A stretch of DNA of 64,000 nt from Maribacter halichondriae. Lineage in GTDB: Bacteria; Bacteroidota; Bacteroidia; Flavobacteriales; Flavobacteriaceae. Under the pieces are notes generated by a model. The model saw only the letters and a program-made list of their open reading frames with translations, was not told where the DNA came from and searched no databases. This document shows, piece after piece, positions 48,909-57,119 of the stretch. The position numbers and the translations under genes were made by a program. The stretch spans positions 620,001-684,000 of the forward strand of contig NZ_CP107030.1 in NCBI RefSeq assembly GCF_027474825.1, read 5' to 3'. Each line of letters begins with the position of its first letter. The stretch's first letter is position 1.

Positions 48909-50540
48909 TTAGTTGAAAGAAGACTTTATGTCATCCAAATATTTTGCCAATTCTTCACGGACCCGTGGGAATAGGAACAATAGCCCCACCATATTCGGGA
49001 AGACCAAGGCTAAAATCATGGCATCGGAAAACTTGATAACGGCATCCAAAGTTGCAGCGGCACCGATAACAACGAATAGAAGGAAAAGTATCTTATAAAC
49101 GGTATCCGCAGTTTTACCCCTTCCAAAAAGATATTTCCAAGATTGGAGTCCGTAATATGACCACGAGATCATCGTGGAAAATGCAAAAAGAATAATGGCA
49201 ATGGTAAGTACATATCTAAAACCGGGAATAACCGAATCATACGCCATCGATGTCAAGTCTACCCCGCCCACATAGGCACCCGTATCGTTTAGGAGTACCG
49301 TGCTGCCTACTGCGTTTCCATAATCGAAAGCTCCAGCATCCATATTAAAGAAGATGATGACCAAGGCGGTCATGGTACAAATGACCACGGTATCAATAAA
49401 AGGTTCCAACAAGGCCACTACGCCCTCACTGGCAGGATATTTTGTTTTCACAGCAGAATGGGCTATAGCGGCCGAACCTGCACCAGCCTCGTTGGAAAAA
49501 GCCGCTCTTTGAAAGCCTACTATAATAACACCGACGATACCGCCTAGACCTGCCTCAGGAGTGAACGCTCCGGCGAAAATCATTCCGAAGGCATCCCCGA
49601 TATACTTTATGTTAGCAAAAATGATGACCAAAGAAGCCAATACATAAATACCTGCCATGAAGGGAACAATTTTTTCGGTCACACTGGCGATTTTTTTAAT
49701 TCCTCCGATAATCACAATACCCACCAATACAGCCAAAATAACGCCGATAATTACACCGGTCGCCCCACCTTCTAGATTCAACATGGTCGTTAATTGTACT
49801 GCCGCCTGATTTGATTGAAATGCATTGCCCCCGCCAAAAGAAGCGCCGACGCAGAGAATTGCGAAAAGCACGCCCAAAACCTTGCCAAGCCCTTTCAAAT
49901 TTCGCTCTGCCAAACCTCTCGATAGGTAGTACATCGGACCACCATATACCGTTCCATCGGGGCCTACATCACGATATTTTACACCTAAGGTACATTCCAC
50001 AAACTTCGTCGACATACCGATAAGTCCGCAAACGATCATCCAAAAGGTAGCACCGGGTCCGCCCAAAGCGATGGCGACCGCAACACCCGCAATATTACCT
50101 AAACCGACCGTACCTGAAACGGCCGTGGCCAATGCTTGAAAGTGGCTAACCTCACCTTCCTTGCTTTCATCACGTATCGTATCGGGCAAATCACCATCGA
50201 CGATATTGACATCAGATTTCTCAACACCATGACCTTCGGGGGATTCCAATTCGTCGTACTTTCCACGTACGGTATTAATTGCAAGTCCGAATTTAGTAAT
50301 GCTCGGAAACTTAAAATAAATGGTAAAAAAGGTAGCGCCGAAAATAAGGAGAATTAGAACAATTGGAAGATTATAGCCTGCCACAGGTATAGGGGTGAGT
50401 ATCAAGTTTTCCCACCATACCGCAAATGGCATGAACGCATCGTTGACTTTTTCATCCAACCCTTTCTCGGTAGTCTCTTGGGCAAATGTCAGAAAGGGAA
50501 GAAAAACAACTAATAATGAAAGAAGGTTACGGTGCTTCAT
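48909..50540 (-). CDS. AGCS family alanine/glycine:cation symporter
   Basis: 543 residues with about 11-12 predicted transmembrane helices. A leader-like N-terminus ('LLSLLVVFLPFLTFAQ') and an extra soluble stretch (about 90-125) precede the conserved family signature 'LATAVSGTVGLGNIAGVAVAIALGGPGATFWMIVCGLIGMSTKFVECTLGVKYR' (about 137-190) and 'GFQRAAFSNEAGAGSAAIAHSAVKT' (about 343-367). These proteins import alanine or glycine with Na+ (or H+). Marine origin would favour Na+, but this is inference. Located 7 nt upstream of the HhH gene. Confidence 0.93.
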   Translation of the reverse strand: MKHRNLLSLLVVFLPFLTFAQETTEKGLDEKVNDAFMPFAVWWENLILTPIPVAGYNLPIVLILLIFGATFFTIYFKFPSITKFGLAINTVRGKYDELESPEGHGVEKSDVNIVDGDLPDTIRDESKEGEVSHFQALATAVSGTVGLGNIAGVAVAIALGGPGATFWMIVCGLIGMSTKFVECTLGVKYRDVGPDGTVYGGPMYYLSRGLAERNLKGLGKVLGVLFAILCVGASFGGGNAFQSNQAAVQLTTMLNLEGGATGVIIGVILAVLVGIVIIGGIKKIASVTEKIVPFMAGIYVLASLVIIFANIKYIGDAFGMIFAGAFTPEAGLGGIVGVIIVGFQRAAFSNEAGAGSAAIAHSAVKTKYPASEGVVALLEPFIDTVVICTMTALVIIFFNMDAGAFDYGNAVGSTVLLNDTGAYVGGVDLTSMAYDSVIPGFRYVLTIAIILFAFSTMISWSYYGLQSWKYLFGRGKTADTVYKILFLLFVVIGAAATLDAVIKFSDAMILALVFPNMVGLLFLFPRVREELAKYLDDIKSSFN

Positions 50541-50637
50541 AAGGTATGTTTTTGTATTTGTTTAGTTTGTTGCCCGACAATATCGAAAAAATAAGCCTTA
50601 CTATCAAATATTAGTCTTGATTTAAATGGAAATGGCA

Positions 50638-51657
50638 CTAGCCTATATGGAACATTTCGTTCAGTTTGTGTATTTGCTCCGGCCGGCCAAGAACGATAAC
50701 TTTACTCTTGGGCTGTAACTGCAAGTCCGCTTCTGGATTTATAATATAGTTGCCGTTCGGTTCTATATAACCAATAATCGTACAACCGGTTTTCCTTCGC
50801 AAATCAAGGTCACGAAGCGAGTTGCAATTTACCTGCCCTTGGAAATCTTCGATAGCTACTTCCTCCAAATTGGTGGTATGTTCACCTTCCATCGAAAGCT
50901 TATCCATAAAGGTTATCAAATCGGGCATGACCACTAACGAGGCCATATGATCCCCACCTATTTTATCGGGCATGATAACCTTATTGGCTCCCGCAAGCTG
51001 TAATTTTTTCTGCGAGGTCACCAACGAGGCCCTACTAATAATGAAAAGGTTTTTGTTCATCTGTCTAGCGGAAAGCACGACAAATAAATTGGCGGCATCA
51101 TCCGGAAGAGCGGCAATGAGGTATTGGGCATTATCGATCCTGGCTTCTCTCAAAATCTCATCTTCGTTTGCATCGCCCTCTACGAACAACACCTCGGAAT
51201 CATGTTTTTCGATAATCTCCTTTTCCCGCTCTATAACCACGAATGGTTTCTTATACGCCGTCAAACGTGCTACCGCCTGCATGCCATTACGGCCAAAACC
51301 ACAAACGATTACGTGATTGTTCAGACTGTCGATTTGGTTTTTCACTTTTTTCTTTTTTAAGAGTTGAAGGGAATTTCTACCTAATATATATTCCGTAATA
51401 ACCGAAAGGGCAAAGGCGAATATAAAAACACTCAATACGATTAAAAATACGGTAAAAATTTTTTCTTGCGCACCCATAGGCACAACCTCGCCGAAACCGA
51501 CCGTTGTGACGGTAATTATGGTCATGTAAAAGGCATCGACCCACGAAAGGTCAGACAAAAACCTATAGCCTAAGACTCCCATCAAAAGAACCGACACCAT
51601 TAGGATCAAGGCCAAATATATTTTCGAACGAAAAAGTCTTAGCATATTAAAGGTCAA
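50638..51657 (-). CDS. Potassium channel family protein with RCK (TrkA-N/TrkA-C) domain
   Basis: 339 residues: a two-helix ion-channel pore (first helix about 10-30; pore loop and selectivity filter 'TVTTVGFGE' about 46-54; second helix about 66-92), then a Rossmann RCK domain starting 'NHVIVCGFGRNGMQAVARL' (about 114-132) with 'VEGDANEDEILREARI', and a C-terminal TrkA-C domain ('GCTIIGYIEPNGNYIINPEADLQLQPKSKVIVLGRPEQI'). Same layout as MthK/Kch channels, with gating by ligand binding to RCK domains. The filter is TVGFGE rather than TVGYGD. The start overlaps the upstream PspC gene by 11 nt. Confidence 0.92.
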   Translation of the reverse strand: MTFNMLRLFRSKIYLALILMVSVLLMGVLGYRFLSDLSWVDAFYMTIITVTTVGFGEVVPMGAQEKIFTVFLIVLSVFIFAFALSVITEYILGRNSLQLLKKKKVKNQIDSLNNHVIVCGFGRNGMQAVARLTAYKKPFVVIEREKEIIEKHDSEVLFVEGDANEDEILREARIDNAQYLIAALPDDAANLFVVLSARQMNKNLFIISRASLVTSQKKLQLAGANKVIMPDKIGGDHMASLVVMPDLITFMDKLSMEGEHTTNLEEVAIEDFQGQVNCNSLRDLDLRRKTGCTIIGYIEPNGNYIINPEADLQLQPKSKVIVLGRPEQIHKLNEMFHIG

Positions 51658-51874
51658 AAACTGATGTTCGTTTGGTATATAATAGGTCTTTGATTTTTAA
51701 CCAAAAGGCCAAAAACAGGTACAGGGCAAAACCAAAACCTAGAGTAACGAAGGTCAAGTAAATAAATGAGGTGCGCACTACCCTGGTCCTAATTCCCAAA
51801 CGTTCTGCAATACGCCTGCAGACCTCAAAGCCCCTTTTTTGAAAATAGTAAAGCGTGCGATAAAATAAATTCAT
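51647..51874 (-). CDS. PspC domain-containing membrane protein
   Basis: 75 residues from the ATG at 51874 (MNLFYRTLYYFQKRGFEVCRRIAERLGIRTRVVRTSFIY...). The frame extends 19 codons upward into the DUF2851 gene, but that part is not PspC-like. The sequence has the PspC pattern of an N-terminal 'VCRRIAERLGIRTRVVR' helix followed by one transmembrane helix ('SFIYLTFVTLGFGFALYLFLAFWL'). PspC proteins sense membrane stress in other bacteria; no phage-shock partners are near. It overlaps the channel gene by 11 nt, so translation may be coupled. Confidence 0.85.
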   Translation of the reverse strand: MNLFYRTLYYFQKRGFEVCRRIAERLGIRTRVVRTSFIYLTFVTLGFGFALYLFLAFWLKIKDLLYTKRTSVFDL

Positions 51875-51882
51875 GCCTAAAA

Positions 51883-53166
51883 TTAATCTTTTCCTTTTAA
51901 TATTCGATTGCCCACTGCACATTGCAGGCATTTATTCTGGGTGCAATATTCATTGTATAATTGAAGAACGGACTGGCTTTCTTTGGCACTTTTCAAATCG
52001 AGTCCGAATTGCTCGAATTTCTGAACGATAGAATTGTGCTCTTCCGATATTTGGGATATGATGCCGACAATTTCTTCCCCGGCGTCTTTTCCCATGTGCT
52101 TTGCATAGGCAAATTTTATAGGAAGTATGGTATTGACGATCAATAAGTCAATGAATTTTCTAGTTGTCCTTTTGATGCTTTTTTTAGATTCCTTACCAAA
52201 ATTAAAATGAGTATCCCAATAACTACTTGCCGAAACATCGAGGGTATTATAGAGTGCTTCTAAGATACTAGCCGCTACTATTTCAGCGAAGAGGTTCTGT
52301 TTACTGTGATACAAACTGGCCAACTGCGCCAGTCTAATCGTTGGAAAGTTATGAGGCCTCAATTTAAAAAATGCAGGTTTGAGAACACGGTCAGGGTTCA
52401 ATTCGAATTTTTTGATGAGATAATGAAATTCATTTTGCAAATTGAGATAATATTCGTCGACAACATCGTTAGATTCAAGAAGATGCGACATTCCGAAGAA
52501 AAGACTTTCCAACAGCGGGCGGCCGTTCCGTAATTTCCGTACTATGGAGTAGTCCACTGCCTGGGCCAAGCTTACAAATGCTTCACCATTTACTTTTAGT
52601 CCGAAATTTTTTAGCAGGGAGGAAAAAAGAACCTGTTCCCAATCATTCTTACTATCCTTTAACAATGTTTCGATTTGGACGGATTTGCGTTCCAGACGCT
52701 CAAAATAAAGTCGCTCTAGCCAATTCTCCAATACAAACGCATCGATTTGGCCGATACGGCTTTCACAATTGATGAAGGATTTATGCTTCTTATCAAAAAG
52801 ATCTTGGTATGATTTCAAGATTCCGGGGGCGATGAACGTTTTAAGTTCCAAGGTGGGAATCTCCGAATTATCGCTACGAAAGACTTCCATATCGTCTTCC
52901 CAAACAACATGCAGAATTACGTTATCATAATTGGGGTCTTGTTCATGGTTGTGGGCGAACCAATCGGATGATTTAATATGGATCTCTATGTTACCGGCCC
53001 ACAATTGATCATCTATTCGAACCTTGGCATTAAAAAAGTCCGGACCTGCCAAATGATTATGTGTTCCGACATCTTCAATTAGAATCGGTTCGTTTTTCGA
53101 AGTGACCAAATCTTCCAGCTGAAGCTTTTTATACTTCCAGATAAAATGGAGCAGCTCTTCTTTCAA
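51883..53166 (-). CDS. DUF2851 family protein
   Basis: 427 residues. Recognised by the conserved N-terminus 'EELLHFIWKYKKLQLEDLVTSKNEPILIEDVGTHNHLAGPDFFNAKVRIDDQLWAGNIEIHIKSSDW' and 'NVILHVVWEDD', which together look like a nuclease-like D...E-x-H core, and by the C-terminal 'CTQNKCLQCAVGNRIL' with three Cys that could bind metal. The family is largely limited to Bacteroidetes and has no established function. The PspC and K+ channel genes follow closely (8 nt, then overlap), so these three are probably one transcript. Confidence 0.88.
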   Translation of the reverse strand: MKEELLHFIWKYKKLQLEDLVTSKNEPILIEDVGTHNHLAGPDFFNAKVRIDDQLWAGNIEIHIKSSDWFAHNHEQDPNYDNVILHVVWEDDMEVFRSDNSEIPTLELKTFIAPGILKSYQDLFDKKHKSFINCESRIGQIDAFVLENWLERLYFERLERKSVQIETLLKDSKNDWEQVLFSSLLKNFGLKVNGEAFVSLAQAVDYSIVRKLRNGRPLLESLFFGMSHLLESNDVVDEYYLNLQNEFHYLIKKFELNPDRVLKPAFFKLRPHNFPTIRLAQLASLYHSKQNLFAEIVAASILEALYNTLDVSASSYWDTHFNFGKESKKSIKRTTRKFIDLLIVNTILPIKFAYAKHMGKDAGEEIVGIISQISEEHNSIVQKFEQFGLDLKSAKESQSVLQLYNEYCTQNKCLQCAVGNRILKGKD

Positions 53167-53312
53167 GGTGGTTATCGGGTTACTGGGTTATTTAGGTTAT
53201 TAGGAAAATAATCAAAACCAAGTTTGGTAAACTGAAGGTTATCGTCTTATGGTTTCAGGTTTTAAGTTAATTCTAATCGAACTTGTGACTTGAAACTTTT
53301 CAAACATGAAAC

Positions 53313-53624
53313 CTACTCGGCCACCTCTCCTTCCCAATTCATAAATCCACCTTCAAGATTATAGGCATTTTCAAAACCGATGCTGTTCATAATGGCGCAG
53401 GCCTGACCACTTCGGTTACCGCTTCTACAATAGACGTAGTAGTTTTTAGTTTTATCCAGCTTTTCAAGTTCGGACAAGAAATCCTGCCCTAGATAAATAT
53501 CGATATTGGTAGCCTTGGGTATATAGCCTTCCTCTACTTCTTCTGGGGTTCGCACATCTAAAACAAATGCGTTATCATCGCTCTTTAGCTGTTCGGTCCA
53601 TTCTTCTTGTGATAAGTCTGCCAT
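53313..53624 (-). CDS. Rhodanese-like domain protein
   Basis: 103 residues, a single rhodanese fold: 'NAFVLDVRTPEEVEEGYIPKATNIDI' and the active-site loop 'YVYCRSGNRSGQACAIMNSIGFENAYNLEGGFMNWEGE' with catalytic Cys (about residue 70). Such proteins carry persulfide sulfur; no signal peptide, so cytoplasmic. A -7 box TATTTTTG lies on the minus strand at 53702-53709, and a small palindrome GCTGAA...TTCAGC occurs in the presumed leader (about 53656-53672). Stand-alone gene divergent from the MarR gene. Confidence 0.93.
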   Translation of the reverse strand: MADLSQEEWTEQLKSDDNAFVLDVRTPEEVEEGYIPKATNIDIYLGQDFLSELEKLDKTKNYYVYCRSGNRSGQACAIMNSIGFENAYNLEGGFMNWEGEVAE

Positions 53625-53766
53625 AGATTACAAGTTTAATTTCATTCCCTTGCCCATGCTGAATTTATTTCAGCAAAAGACCAAGATTCACTATAGAATC
53701 TCAAAAATACAATTTCCAATATAAATTCCTTCTGAAAATTTTTAACAAAAATTTGGCGCATCGAAA

Positions 53767-53820
53767 GTTGCCATTTCGAAGATTCCATTTACATTTGTAC
53801 ATACAATTGTTGTAATTACA
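53767..53820 (+). promoter_or_regulatory. Promoter and candidate operator of the MarR-YceI unit
   Basis: GTTG (53767-53770), 19-nt spacer, TACATTTG (53790-53797): a good Bacteroidetes promoter. Overlapping and following the -7 box are dyads TTGTA-CA-TACAA (about 53795-53806) and the perfect palindrome TGTAATTACA (53811-53820), which ends on the first base of the MarR start codon. MarR proteins often bind such TTGTA/TACAA dyads, so autoregulation is plausible. Confidence 0.5.
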
Positions 53821-54266
53821 TGAACGTTGAAAAAATCATAAAAACGGATAAAAAAATTCCTGTCAAAAGCAGGACCATTATTCATTTTATGTTGGTCAAC
53901 AATAAAATCAATGAGACCATAGCGAACGTTTTAAAACCTTTCGATGTTTCGTTGCAACAATTCAATGTTTTACGAATATTAAGGGGACAAAACGGAAGAC
54001 CGGCCAATTTATCGACCTTGAATGAGCGCATGGTAACCAAGATGAGCAATACCACCCGTTTGGTCGATAAATTATTACTGAAAGGATATGTTAACCGAAT
54101 TGTTTGCCCATCCAATCGAAGAAAGGTCGAAATCAGTATTACCGAAAAGGGATTGGAAATGCTGGAAAAAATGGATGCTGGCATGATCGTTGCAGAGGAA
54201 GAAATATTACAAAACCTTTCGACCAAAGAACTGGAACATCTGAACATGTTGTTCAACAAATTTTAA
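53820..54266 (+). CDS. MarR family transcriptional regulator
   Basis: 148 residues. Winged helix-turn-helix core: 'FDVSLQQFNVLRILRGQNGRPANLSTLNERMVTKMSNTTRLVDKLLLKGYVNRIVCPSNRRKVEISITEKGLEMLEKMD' (about 40-120), with recognition helix around 'MSNTTRLVDKLLLKG' and wing 'CPSNRRKVEISIT'. Flanking helices form the dimer interface. The gene directly precedes yceI (39 nt), a pairing seen repeatedly in Bacteroidetes, so it probably controls that gene and itself. Ligand unknown. Confidence 0.93.
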   Translation: MNVEKIIKTDKKIPVKSRTIIHFMLVNNKINETIANVLKPFDVSLQQFNVLRILRGQNGRPANLSTLNERMVTKMSNTTRLVDKLLLKGYVNRIVCPSNRRKVEISITEKGLEMLEKMDAGMIVAEEEILQNLSTKELEHLNMLFNKF

Positions 54267-54305
54267 ATAGACACTAATTATTAATTCAATTAAATTTTAA
54301 AAACA

Positions 54306-54884
54306 ATGAAAAAAGGAATATTTAGTTTAGCCTTGGCCGTAGTTTTCGGAATTACTGCAACTGCAACCGAACCGATCGATGGCGAAAAGAAAGAAGTCAA
54401 CGTCGAAAAAAGTAAAGTGACCTGGAAAGCCTACAAAGTTGGTGGCGGACACGTTGGAACCGTTAATTTGAAAGAGGGTGCCTTTATGTTCGACAATGGA
54501 AAATTGACCGGAGGCGAGTTTCTAGTCGATATGACCACCTTGATTCCTACTGATGTAGAAGGCGAGTCTAAAGGGAAATTGGAAGGGCACTTGAAATCCG
54601 ATGATTTTTTTAGTGTTGAAACGCATCCTACGGCAAAATTGGTCTTTACAAAGGCGGAGTCATTTAACAAAAACTCCTACACAGTAACGGGAGACCTGAC
54701 CATCAAAGGAATCACAAAGCCTATTACTTTTGTGGTTTCCATTTACGACAATAAGGCTACTTCAACCCTTAAAGTTGATAGAACAAAATATGATATTAAA
54801 TTTAGGTCCGGGAATTTTTTCGAAAATCTTGGCGACAAAACAATCTATGACGAGTTCGATCTTGTCGTTGAAATGGAATTCTAA
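54306..54884 (+). CDS. YceI family periplasmic protein
   Basis: 192 residues. Signal peptide about 1-20 ('KKGIFSLALAVVFGITATATE'), then the lipocalin-like YceI barrel: 'EKSKVTWKAYKVGGGHVGTVNLKEGAFMFDNGKLTGGEFLVDMTTL', 'LEGHLKSDDFFSVETHPTAKLVFTKAE', 'YTVTGDLTIKGITKPITFVVSI'. The family binds polyisoprenoid-type lipids; a specific role in this organism is not known. The intrinsic terminator at 54908-54943 ends the MarR-YceI unit. Confidence 0.94.
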   Translation: MKKGIFSLALAVVFGITATATEPIDGEKKEVNVEKSKVTWKAYKVGGGHVGTVNLKEGAFMFDNGKLTGGEFLVDMTTLIPTDVEGESKGKLEGHLKSDDFFSVETHPTAKLVFTKAESFNKNSYTVTGDLTIKGITKPITFVVSIYDNKATSTLKVDRTKYDIKFRSGNFFENLGDKTIYDEFDLVVEMEF

Positions 54885-54907
54885 ATAAACTTGACCTCAC
54901 AAGTTTG

Positions 54908-54943
54908 CCCGCTTCCTTTCGCAAGGAAGCGGGTTTTTTTTTT
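54908..54943 (+). terminator. Intrinsic terminator after yceI
   Basis: CCCGCTTCC-TTTCGCAA-GGAAGCGGG followed by ten T. Nine-bp GC-rich stem; strong. Confidence 0.95.
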
Positions 54944-54953
54944 CATGAATCCG

Positions 54954-54984
54954 TTTGTGGTTCTGAAAATGATTTCTATATTTG
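54954..54984 (+). promoter_or_regulatory. trp operon promoter
   Basis: TTTG (54954-54957), 19-nt spacer, TATATTTG (54977-54984). Both boxes match the Bacteroidetes consensus exactly. The start would be near 54990, about 27 nt before the leader peptide ATG. Confidence 0.75.
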
Positions 54985-55016
54985 ACCCAATGAAGCCCAT
55001 AACGGGTATTTTTAAG

Positions 55017-55073
55017 ATGAAACGAAACAAAATAAATACTTGGTGGTGGAACAACTTACGGACGACATCGTGA
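55017..55073 (+). CDS. trpL: trp operon leader peptide (three consecutive Trp codons)
   Basis: An 18-codon ORF, MKRNKINTWWWNNLRTTS, between the trp promoter and trpE. The run TGG TGG TGG (55041-55049) is the classical sensor of charged tRNA-Trp in transcription attenuation. A terminator hairpin follows 29 nt after the stop codon. TGGTG within the Trp codons can pair with CACCA (about 55079-55083), and TCGTG at the end of the ORF can pair with CACGA in the terminator, which gives plausible alternative 1:2 and antiterminator pairings; the exact fold needs computation. Too short for routine gene callers. Confidence 0.85.
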   Translation: MKRNKINTWWWNNLRTTS

Positions 55074-55101
55074 GCTGAGCACCATTGTAGTAAAACTATA
55101 T

Positions 55102-55137
55102 AAAAGGCTTGTCTATCACGACAAGCCTTTTGCTTTT
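55102..55137 (+). terminator. trp attenuator (intrinsic terminator in the leader)
   Basis: AAAAGGCTTGTC-TATCAC-GACAAGCCTTTT then GCTTTT. Twelve-bp stem with U-rich tail, 16 nt before the trpE ATG. Expected to stop transcription when charged tRNA-Trp is plentiful. Confidence 0.85.
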
Positions 55138-55152
55138 GAAAATTTTGAGAAT

Positions 55153-56550
55153 ATGCAGTACAAATTAGAAACCCATTATAAAAAGATTTTGGCGGACACC
55201 ATAACGCCGGTAAGCGTATATCTTAAAATCCGCGATCGCTACCCAAATAGCATTCTTTTGGAAAGTAGCGACTACCATGCCAATGACAATAGTTTTTCTT
55301 ATATCTGCTGTAATCCGATAGCTTCTATCAAGGTGGAGAACGAAACCGTGGTCCGGCAATTTCCTGATGGTAAGATCGAATCACTTGCAATCAAAACGGA
55401 GACCGATGTAGTACAAATTATCGATGAATTCAGTCAGAGCTTCGAATCTAAAAACAACGGTTTCAAGTTTATCAACAATGGGCTTTTTGGCTACATGGCC
55501 TATGATGCTGTTCGCTATTATGAGGATGTCGAAATCTCAAAAAAAGATAATTCCATTGCAATTCCTGATATCTATTATGCAGTCTATCAAAATATAATCG
55601 CCATCAACCATTTTAAGAACGAGGCCTATATTTTTGCCCACTGCTACAATGCCAAGGAAAATACTTCGGAAATAGAACAGCTTTTGAACGTTCGCAATTT
55701 TGCTTCTTATAATTTTTCGACGGAAGGCGAAGCCATCTCTAATTTGAAAGACGAAGAATACAAAGAGCATGTGAACTTGGCGAAAAAACATTGCCAACGT
55801 GGCGATGTTTTCCAATTGGTACTTTCGCGAATGTTCTCTCAGGGATTCAAAGGAGACGAGTTCAATGTATATAGGGCCTTGCGTTCGGTAAATCCTTCCC
55901 CCTATTTATTTTATTTCGATTATGGGGATTTCAAGATTTTTGGGAGTTCTCCCGAAGCACAATTGATTGTCAAAGATGGTAAAGCCGAAATACACCCGAT
56001 TGCAGGGACTTTCAAACGTACCGGAAATGATGAAAAAGATGCGATTCTGGCAAAGGAGCTTACGGAAGACGACAAAGAAAATGCCGAGCATGTCATGCTG
56101 GTAGATCTCGCCAGAAATGATTTAAGCCGGAATGGTAATATGGTCGAGGTAACCAATTATCGAGAAGTACAGTTTTTCTCTCATGTTATTCATTTGGTTT
56201 CCAAGGTGACGGGGCAAAAGAAAAAAGACATTCTGACAATGAAAGTCGTTGCCGATACTTTTCCGGCCGGTACTTTGAGCGGTGCCCCGAAACACATGGC
56301 CATGCAGTTGATCGAGAAATATGAAAAAACAAGCCGCGGATACTATGGCGGTGCTATCGGTTTTATGGATTTTGAAGGAAACTTTAACCATGCCATCATG
56401 ATCCGTACGTTCTTGAGCAAAAATCACGAACTCCATTATCAAGCAGGTGCAGGTTTGGTCGCCGCTTCGGATCCCGACGACGAACTTCAGGAAACATATA
56501 ATAAATTAGGTGCTTTGACAAAGGCTTTGGAAATGGCAAAAACGATATGA
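55153..56550 (+). CDS. trpE: Anthranilate synthase component I
   Basis: 465 residues. Makes anthranilate from chorismate using ammonia supplied by TrpG. The Trp feedback-binding motif LLES-X10-S is present (Leu35-Ser38, Ser49). Catalytic-domain landmarks: 'KEHVNLAKKHCQRGDVFQLVLSR', 'GSSPEAQLIVKDGKAEIHPIAGTFKR', 'DLARNDLSRNG', 'DTFPAGTLSGAPKHMAMQLIEKYE', 'YGGAIGF' and 'YQAGAGLVAASDPDDELQETYNK'. First structural gene of the operon, controlled by the leader above; its stop overlaps the trpG start (ATGA), so the two subunits are translationally coupled. Confidence 0.97.
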   Translation: MQYKLETHYKKILADTITPVSVYLKIRDRYPNSILLESSDYHANDNSFSYICCNPIASIKVENETVVRQFPDGKIESLAIKTETDVVQIIDEFSQSFESKNNGFKFINNGLFGYMAYDAVRYYEDVEISKKDNSIAIPDIYYAVYQNIIAINHFKNEAYIFAHCYNAKENTSEIEQLLNVRNFASYNFSTEGEAISNLKDEEYKEHVNLAKKHCQRGDVFQLVLSRMFSQGFKGDEFNVYRALRSVNPSPYLFYFDYGDFKIFGSSPEAQLIVKDGKAEIHPIAGTFKRTGNDEKDAILAKELTEDDKENAEHVMLVDLARNDLSRNGNMVEVTNYREVQFFSHVIHLVSKVTGQKKKDILTMKVVADTFPAGTLSGAPKHMAMQLIEKYEKTSRGYYGGAIGFMDFEGNFNHAIMIRTFLSKNHELHYQAGAGLVAASDPDDELQETYNKLGALTKALEMAKTI

Positions 56551-57116
56551 AGATGAAGAAGATACTTGTCATCGACAACTACGATAGTTTCACGTATAAT
56601 CTAGTGCACTATCTCGAAGACCTTAACTGTGAGGTCGTGGTAAAACGAAATGACCAATTGACCTTGGCCGAAGTCGATGCGTTTGAAAATATAGTGCTTT
56701 CCCCAGGACCTGGAATTCCTGATGAGGCCGGTTTACTAAAGGAAATAATTTCAACCTACGGACCGACAAAACGGATTTTAGGCGTTTGCCTTGGCCAACA
56801 GGCGATAGGCGAAGTATATGGCGGTTCTTTGGTAAATTTGGAGGAAGTATATCATGGTATCGCCACTGGCATAAAGATTATTAAAAAGGATATTTTGTTC
56901 GAAGGGCTTCCTGAAGAGATAGAAGTGGGCAGATACCACTCTTGGGTCGTGCATCCCGATCTTCCCGAAGTTTTGGAAGCCACTTCCATAGACGAAAACG
57001 GACAAATCATGTCCCTTCGACACAAGACCCATGATGTTTGTGCGGTGCAGTTCCATCCCGAATCGGTGCTTACTCCCCATGGAAAAAAAATGTTAGAAAA
57101 CTGGTTGAATAATTAG
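56547..57116 (+). CDS. trpG: Anthranilate synthase component II (glutamine amidotransferase)
   Basis: 189 residues, class I glutamine amidotransferase. 'ILVIDNYDSFTYNLVHYLE', oxyanion segment 'LSPGPGIPDEAG' (about 51-62), nucleophile Cys81 in 'GVCLGQQAIGEVYGG', and His170/Glu172 in 'QFHPESVLTPHG'. It releases ammonia from glutamine for TrpE. Overlaps trpE by 4 nt and is followed by trpD after 3 nt; not fused to trpD. Confidence 0.96.
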   Translation: MKMKKILVIDNYDSFTYNLVHYLEDLNCEVVVKRNDQLTLAEVDAFENIVLSPGPGIPDEAGLLKEIISTYGPTKRILGVCLGQQAIGEVYGGSLVNLEEVYHGIATGIKIIKKDILFEGLPEEIEVGRYHSWVVHPDLPEVLEATSIDENGQIMSLRHKTHDVCAVQFHPESVLTPHGKKMLENWLNN

Positions 57117-57119
57117 ATT

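Noticed and set aside
54891-55016. Upstream extension of the leader peptide frame to a 60-codon ORF
   Set aside because: It runs through the yceI terminator and the trp promoter; only the 18-codon part after 55017 can be on the trp transcript.
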